In this document: in pieces, positions 25,401 to 34,400 of the stretch | Numbering within the stretch: the stretch's first letter is position 1 | Layout of the letters: every line of letters begins with the position of its first letter | NCBI GenBank assembly: GCA_022494885.1 | Contig: JAGVSM010003417.1 | Location: forward strand, 62,001-126,000 | Reading direction: 5' to 3' | Length of the DNA: 64,000 nucleotides | Origin: Micrasema longulum | Taxonomy: Eukaryota > Arthropoda > Insecta > Trichoptera > Brachycentridae | Notes under the pieces: model-generated | Told to the model about the DNA's origin: nothing | What the model saw: only the letters and a program-made list of their open reading frames with translations | Database searches by the model: none | Made by a program: the position numbers and the translations under genes

Positions 25401-28400
25401 ACAAAACTTTAGTATTTTTAATATTATCTAGCTTTGATTTGTAATTAAACACCGCACCGTTTAAATGTTACATTGTAAAATTTCAATCTCTCATTTCAAT
25501 GTCATAAAATAACGTTTCTTGATTTATTTAATTACGCAATATACAAAACGTCATATGCTCCCAATTTAAGGTTATAACATAGACAAATGATATATATATA
25601 TATATCTTAAGATACTATTTTGGATCTTGCATGTTTCTTTCAAGTCTCTGCCCCTGCTTGGTAGTTTCTATTTCCTGTAGTCGATAGATCCCTTTTTTTA
25701 CCAACAGCTACATTTATCACATTTAAAAATAAAACAAATAAGCCAATTACAGGTTTTCACAAGTAATATATCTTGCAGACTCCCCACGATCGCATGTCTC
25801 TATCAAGTCTTTTTTCTTTTTTGTCTGCTCACCAATGGGCGCTTAGGTTTAGTTGATACTTTTCTTGTGCAGGGTGTGATAATTTATCACCAAGATTCTC
25901 GTTAGTTCCTATAGTTTAGCATCTTGTACTCATGTCTGACAAATTGTTGCCTCTTGCTGAGTGGTTCCAACAGCGATCTATTGACAATTAACAACATAAC
26001 TCTTGTTATTGCAGATTCTAGTCAACGTGAGAGCAAATGCGGAGAAGGGCGCCACCCAACAGCTTGCTTCTCCTTCACAATGCCCAAGGACCTCCAACCA
26101 CAAGACGTCAGTTCTGCGGAGCTCTGGATGTACAAAGTGAGTATCACCATCATAATCTAACTCTTATTCGCTCCTGAGGATGCGTAGGACACATATAATC
26201 GATTATGCGCAGAAAATAAATAAAAAGGTTTATGTTTTTAAAAAAAAGTAATGTCACCGTTCATACCTTCCTGAAAAAATAAATACATCTTTAAGCGCAC
26301 CCAGCCCGTTTCTACTGGGGAATAGAAACTGGCCGATTACTGTTGCTTATTTCTTCATACAAAATGTATACTATATTTTACTATCTCAAAACCAAGTAGG
26401 CATATTTTCCTTCCTAAATTCACTCGCACATTACAGATATTTTTTGAAGCTTCTCTATTTGGAGAATAGCATTAGGAACATTATTTCCTAAGGACCATTT
26501 TCTTTTGATAGTATTCTGTTGACATATGACACCAGTTCTTTCGACCGCCAGTCTCAGTTAATAGCGCTCCGCTCGGTGCTGCGTCAATTTTTGGCATTAT
26601 TAATTTTTAGAAGGAAACGAGCCTTATATATACGTTATTATGTATGTAGTATGTATGTACATACAGGTGCAAATTATAAAAAAATGGCTTACCTGTTAAA
26701 AAAGGCACTGTTTGCCACTGCATCATTGGTATACTAAATGAAGGATGTAATACCTTTACCATGACGGTAAAGTTAAAGATAAATTCTAAGATACACTACT
26801 GACGCTCTAACTTCAAGTTTTGAGTAGGTACATCGATATGTATCAAGGAGACGCGTTCGCCACGATACGCGTATCCAAGCACTAAAGTGGCATGGCTTCA
26901 TCCGTCATAGTTGAACATAAATTCTCCCGATTGATCACGAAAATACACTACCCGTCTTTTTCTTGAAGTTTTGAAGTAGGTACATCGATATATACCACAA
27001 ATACGCGTTAAAATGTAAAAAATTTTGATCCACCGAGCAATTGAATAAGTAATCTTTAATCGTTTTGAAGTAGCTGATTTTTATCACAGAAGCCTATTCA
27101 AAACACGGAAGAGAAATACTTTAATTTTAATTTAGCATTGAACGTGGAGAAAAGTTTCGGCCACACTAAGCCTTATTGGTTGAATTTGATCATATGACGT
27201 GTGCAATGACGAAATAAAAAAAAACCAGTAGCGACAAGTCGGTAGAGCATACCGAGGTAAATAGAGATAGTAGGAAAATTAAGTGTACCGTCTCAATATG
27301 TACCGATGAAGATAGCTTTGTAATTGCGACCCAGGAACAATAAAATATTGCAACTTTGCTTAGAATCGAACTCTGGACCTCAAGCATTGTAGGCGAATCC
27401 GCCAACTACTACGCCAAGAGGTGGACTTATCTCTACTTGATTTGCTTTATCAGGATTTTTATCTAGAGTTGAATACACTCGTCCAAGATTCTGGTTTTAT
27501 TTCTTAGTTAGAATTGAATTATTGAGAAATTAAATATAATTATTATTATTTAAACATTGGTTGACTGTGGTTTTCTTATACAGGAGCCAGACCCGCTGGA
27601 TGGGTTCAAGCAGACGTACGTTGTGACAGAAGCCGCCCATTGGGATTACAGTCATCTTCACAGCAAAATGCGACCTGTTGCGATTGCTGAGACGGACCTT
27701 CGAGGTATGTGTTTCTATTATTTCTCTGGTCTCATCATTTGAAAATACCCGCGTATTGAGATCTCTTTACAACTCCTTGGTGCGAAGTAGACTCGAGAGT
27801 GGCTCAATGATTTAGGGGCCACATGAGCAGAAGGACTCTCTTATGGTAGAGAAAATCCTAAAGAAGTTTCTGAGATATCTCTACATGAGAGAGTGCGGGT
27901 ATTATCCTCGGCTCTACCCGACCGAGTTTCTCCAGGGTATGCTTGGCTATAACAGTTTAGAGACTGGATGGGGTGTGTATTTGACTATACATTTTTATCG
28001 ATTGTTGCGCGGTATGGTCGATAATCCTGAGATTATGATGAGCATTGGTTTTTGTGTTGCCTGTTGGAAGGGCTACCACTATGCTGAACAACATCTCTCT
28101 GGATATTGATCTGTTCCATGTATCCGAAGGGGTTTTCCGGAGCAAGATTCTCCAACTACTTTGACATGAGTCAATTTTATGTATTTTTTTATTTTTTATA
28201 ATATGTATGTCTTGAATGTATGTTTGTAATGTATATGTAATATTAATAAAATAATTAAATTGAATTAAAACAGGCGCCCACAAACAGCCGTCAGACCTCT
28301 CTGTCAGCCACCATCTTAAGCAGGTTCAAATCCTGTACTTCTGACGTGAACCGCCAGTAGCGGACGTCTAGGACGTCGGGAACTTAGCTTTATAAGTTTA

Positions 28401-31400
28401 CTAGTTATTGATATGAGTGTATGAGGGTCCAATCGTAAGTTCTCATCTGTTTCAAACACAAGATATTTAATAGTTTGGGAGTGTGATTTATTTTGACTGT
28501 TATGTTTTTGGAGTGTATGAGGGTCGAATCGTAAGTTCTCATCTATTACAAACACAAGATATTTAATTGTTTGGGAATGTGATTTATTTTGGCTGTTATG
28601 TTTTTGGAGTGTATAGGGGTCCAATCGTAAGCTCTCATCTATTACAAACACAAGTTATTTTATAGTTTGGGAGTGTAATTTATTTTGGCAGTAATGTATT
28701 CGGAGTGTATGAGGTTCCAATCGTAAGTTCTTATCTATTACAAACACAATATATTTAATAGTTTGGGAGTGTGATTTATTTTAGCGCTTATGTATTTGGA
28801 GTGTTAGTAACTTATCTGGTTTCTGGTCCTTGTGATGGAAAAAGTGAAATACTTTATTTTCTTAACTTTGGTAACAGCTAATTATTCCTTTTACAGCTAT
28901 CTTGTAATGTGTCTATCCAGTTTTTATCACGAAAAGTAACAGTATCATCTGCAAAGCTTGTAATATAAGCCCCACTTGGTAAACTGCATTTGGGGTGTCC
29001 TATGTACCAAACGGTGCAAAAAGAAAAATTATGATAACGTCGCACCCCGAGAATAAAAGTGGCACAATAAAATATTTTTAAAAAATTACAAGAGCACAGT
29101 TTTACTCACATCCGTGCTATTCGTTTATTTATATATTTTATTTGGGAAATCAACAGTTCTACATACATATTTATAGTAAACAGATATAGTGTATAAACTC
29201 ACAACTAATAACAGATTTCCACAAAATATACAAAGTTAGTAAAGAAAATATATTACATATCAAATAAATACGTATAAGTTTATCCATATAAAAATGTTAT
29301 TTTCATGTACTCATAAATATTTTTCAAAAACCAAATAATTTTTTATATTTATTTAAGAACATTAAGTCACTGTAAATTGGGCGGAATTAGGACAAGAATG
29401 CTTGAAGAGAGGATATGGAGGGGAAGGGAGATGTACATATTTATTATCATAATGTCTAATAAGTTACATTATGCATTTTTTGTGTAAATTTTAAATCTGA
29501 CAGAGTGATGTTTGTGTAATCAGTAAACTAACCTTTATTAGCAAAATAAAGAAGTTGTGGTCCTGTGGCTAGTGTCTCGGACTCACGGACCAAAGGTCCG
29601 CGGTTCGAACCCTACTCTACCCCAACTTGATTCCCATTTTCTAATAGTGAGTTATTTACTACTCGTTGAAAATGGCCCTTCAAAATTAAATATTTGGGTA
29701 AATTCATACGAACGCAAATATTTATTTTTGAAAAAAAAACTTTAAGTATACTTACATGTGTATCTAGTTTCAAATGTAATGTAATTAAAGTGTGGTAAAA
29801 ATAATAATCGGGTTGTGGTCCCGTGGCTAGTGTCTCGGACTCACGGATCAAAGTCCGTGGTTCGAATCCCACTCTATTTGTTTATTTATTTAACTTTTTG
29901 TCCATAATTTTATTTGTACATTGGCGGGCTTATTGCCAAATGGAAATTTCTTCCAACCAACCAATAAAATAAAATTTTTATTTTTATAATTCCTAAGTTA
30001 CAGAACATATTCAATAGAAAAAAGATTAAAAAGCTAAAGATATATAAAAATAGAAATAAACGTATTTGTTTATAAATTACCTTAAATCAAAACTATTACT
30101 CAATGGGAAAAGGGAAAAAAAGGAAAAAGGAAAGGAGGAGAGATTAAGAAAGAGAAAGCAGATATTTCTTCGGACGTGATTTCAACAGAGATAATGTAGT
30201 AACCTCTTTGATGATGGATGGGAGATAATTCCACAGTCGAGCCGCATGGACACTATATGAGTTAGAGAAGAAAGAGGAATTGTGGATGGGTATTAAGAGA
30301 GTGCCTTGAGAATTAGAACGAAGAGGTAAACCATGAACTGATAAGTGTTCCGTACCCCAACTTGATTCCCATTTTCTAATAGTGAGTTATTTACAACTCG
30401 TTGAAAATGGCCCACAAATAAAATATTTGCGTAAATTATAAGAACGCAAATATTTATTGAAAAAAAAACAAAAGTATAATAACAATTGTGCCATTATTAT
30501 TTCTTGCATTTGAAAACATTATTTTTGCTTTTCAGACCACATCAATATTTAAAAGAATTATACCATTAATTGTGCGGATAGAAAATATATTATTCAGGTA
30601 CATTTCTGCATACTAAACTGAAAAAATAGAACTTTCGATTTACGCTATTATTATTGCTCAGATGCAATTTACTAAGTGAACTTTTTATTATTTTTTATAT
30701 TCAACTCGACTATTTTTTTTAGAAGGTTGGTTAAAGGCAGAGGTGGGATGGGCGGTGGGGCTTTGGTTGGACGAAGGGCGAAGCACCCTGGCTGCTACTT
30801 GTCCGTCCTGTGGAGCGCACCCGAGCAGCGCCCCTCTCGCGCTAGCTGGGGCTAAAAGACCCTTCCTGGTCATCAACACGAGACACAGCGCCAAGGTATA
30901 CTCATCTAATTGACGCACAATAAAAAGAAACATTAATATCTTAGTAGCTGCATAACAGATTTAGCAAATGTAGCGTACAGTCAACACATATTAATATAAG
31001 TCAAGTTTATTGACAAAGAACTTTATTTCAAAACAGAAATCGAAACCTGTCTGAAGAAACTTAGGGTAGAAGAAAAAAAAACATGACACGCGAAATATGT
31101 AAAAAAAACGAAGACTGTCAAGTCCTCCTAACAGGTTTATAAAGCCAATAAAACGAGGCCCGGAGGTCCGATCACATGAGGCTCGGAGAGAATTTTCTAG
31201 CTACCCTATTTTTTTTATTCAGTTTATTTTATTTAATTTACTCATTTTATTTATTTTATTTATTTTTTTACTTTAATTACTTTATTTACTTTATTTACTT
31301 TATTTATTTTATTTATTTATTTATTTTATTCATTTTACTCATTTTACTCATTTTATTCATTTTACTCATTTTACTCATTTTACTCATTTTACTCATTTTA

Positions 31401-34400
31401 CTCATTTTTTTTTTTAATTTTTTTTTTTTATATATTTTTTTTGTTTTCTTTGTTTTTTAAATTTTAAATTTTTATTTGTTTTATTTGTTTTATTTGTTTT
31501 ACTTGTTTTATTTATTTTATTATTATTATTATTATTATTATTTTAAATTTTATTTTACAATACGCCCAAGGGGCATTTACAAAAAATATACAGGTAAGTA
31601 CAAACATAGTAAGTAATAATTTAACCCTTACGCTGCCTTATTATTAATACATTTAAAAAATATTTTATCGAATACGTTGTTTTCCAAACACACTACTGTT
31701 TTAAAAATTAATAGCAATTCCAAGAAAAATCTTCCATTTCATAAATATCTTATTCAAGCCCAGTGGAGTGAGCAAGATAGACAACTCGTGCCGCCCGCAA
31801 CACATTCTCGTACAGCGGTTGTAAACCCTTTCTTAATCGAAAATAAAAACAAACAAAAATAATCTCGCACAGCAATCTCAAGGCGCATTGTTTTAAAAGT
31901 TATTATTGAAACGACAGTATTATGATGGTTTTTTTGTTGATTGCAGGACAAAGTGCCCTTATTATCAAACCTACCACTTCCATCAATGCATGCTTAGCAA
32001 AATTTGAGTAAAATATATCTTGGATGATTCATATGAACAAGTGACGTCGTTCAAAGTAGTTCGTTTTTATTAAAATATTTTATATTATTTTTTATTAATT
32101 TTCAAGAAACTTTGCTGTACAATTTAATGTTCGAATTTCTATCGCGCGTAAGAAAACATTTTTTGTATTAAATTTTCCGTAGGGCTGAAATAGGTACGAA
32201 ACTGAATAATAACCCGTCGAATAAGTAATTTTCATGTTTTGAAAATGTTTTATACCACTGACGGTTAAGTGCAACAAGCAGTTCCCGAATTTATTTACCC
32301 TTTTGGGGATTATGACGTCAGCATCAGTCTAGTTAGAACTTTATGATAGGGATTAACACAACGATATATCGTTGTTTAGCAGTCTAAGGGTTAAAAGATA
32401 AACAACGCTTTTATGTATACATGTAGAAACAATAAAAAGCATACTGCCATGCAAAATAAAAAGTGAAACTTTACATAGTAAAAGAGAAAAAAAAAATATG
32501 GATGTAAGACAAGTAATTGAATTAAAAAGCAAATTGTAAATAACTTGTAAAGAATTTAAACAAAAAAATATATATATTTACATATACTTATACGCATAAA
32601 AAAATGATATTAACAAATTATTGTTAAAAACAAATAATAAAAATTATGGTTCACAAACAATAAACATCGGTATAATAATCACAATTTGTTATTTATCCCT
32701 TACTTTTTAGTTTTTGCCTTGCTTGGGCCTGCGACCCCCCTAGAAAGGCCTCGCGACCTCTAAGGGGGTCACGACCCGCAGGTTAAAAAACACTAATGCA
32801 AAGAAAGCGTGGGCTGTATACTTCGTATGCAAAGACAGATTTACTATATTTTTACATCGGTTTTATGATTTCAGAGACAATATAAATAAAAATACTAGAA
32901 AATCTATCGACTATTATTTTTCATGCGTCATAACTGTTCATTACCCCCTTCAAGTAAAAGTATTCGATATCACACGGAGTGAAGATAATTATTTGTTTTT
33001 ATTTGAAAAATTCGTGTCAACAAATTAATTGTTGATGACTGTTTTATTTATAAAACGCTGATTTGTTTTATCGTCTTATAGTTTGGTACACACTTTCTTT
33101 GATTATTTTTAGTATTTTTTTAAATATATATTTGGACCCCTGTATTTAGTAGCCTTACGTGTCATGTACAAGGCTTAGGTACTTGGAAAAAATCGTTTTT
33201 GTTTGTCTTGAAAATGGGATGTTCGGTCACTGATTTTGGTTTATTACCTTTATGAGTCCAATCACCATTGTTGCAAAGTTCAAGAACAATGGCGCGTGAT
33301 AACTACCTTTAACTACAGTGTGGATATCTGTTGAGGATATTCCACCTTTCCTGCATTCTGCTTCAAGATTATAGCGTTGTAAACTGAAAAATGGGCACTG
33401 AAATAACAGATGTTCGATACTCTGCCTCTGTGAAGAAATATCATCGCATGGACAATAGTCATCATTCCTTAATTTAAACCTATATGGATAACTTCTCATA
33501 GCTCCGTGTCCGGTAAAAATTTGGGTCGTTTCGAAAGTACTTTGGTGATGACGACGGAAGTTTGCTGCATCAGCCAGCGTTGGGTTTAGTGATTTTACCT
33601 GTAGAAGAAGCGCGGTAATGATCCTCCCAACGCTGCTGCGTATTTTGTTTTAAACAGCGTTTAGCAAAGCTAAAGGGAAATTCTGAGAACTACTTTTTTA
33701 TTATTGGTTTAATTTTTTTATTTAGATTATTTTTAGTAAGAAATAATACATTTTTAATACATAAACTATAAATTGATGTAGGCTATTTTTGTATCCTCTA
33801 GATGAAAAGTAGCCTGTATCAATTGCCAATCCCCCAACTATAGCTGGGCAAAAAATACAACAATCCTAGGCGGCGTAGCATCGTTATTCTGTTTTAACCC
33901 TTAGACTGCTAAACAACGATTTATCGTTGTTCTTAATCCGGGTCATAAAATTCTAACAAGACTGTTGCTTATGTCATAATCCCCAAAAGGGTAAATGAAT
34001 TCGGGAACTGCTTGTTTCACTTGTCTGTAAGTGGTATAAAACATAAAAAAAAAAAAAAAGAATTTGGATGTTGAAACATGCGTTAAACGGTAAATATTAT
34101 AGTGTGTAAAGTGGTCATTTAAAACAGCCAATGACAGGTCATAAGCCCTGTAAATGCTTTGACTTCCATACTCCTTCGGCAAAAACGTTTTCCTTTTCTG
34201 TTGAAACAAATTCCAAGACATATTTTACTATATTTTTGCTTAGCATGCATGGAAGTGGTATGTTTGATAATATTTAATAGGGCAATCTTTGGCCTATCAT
34301 AATTATGTCGTTTCATTTTCAATTTTTTTGGAATGAAGAGTAGCCTATGACACTTTTTCTCTCCCGCTATCCCTATGCGAACAATCACGTCAATCGGTTG

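Noticed and set aside
31176..31460. 94-residue Leu/Phe/Ile/Tyr-rich frame resembling a membrane protein
   Set aside because: It is a direct translation of a T-rich simple repeat.
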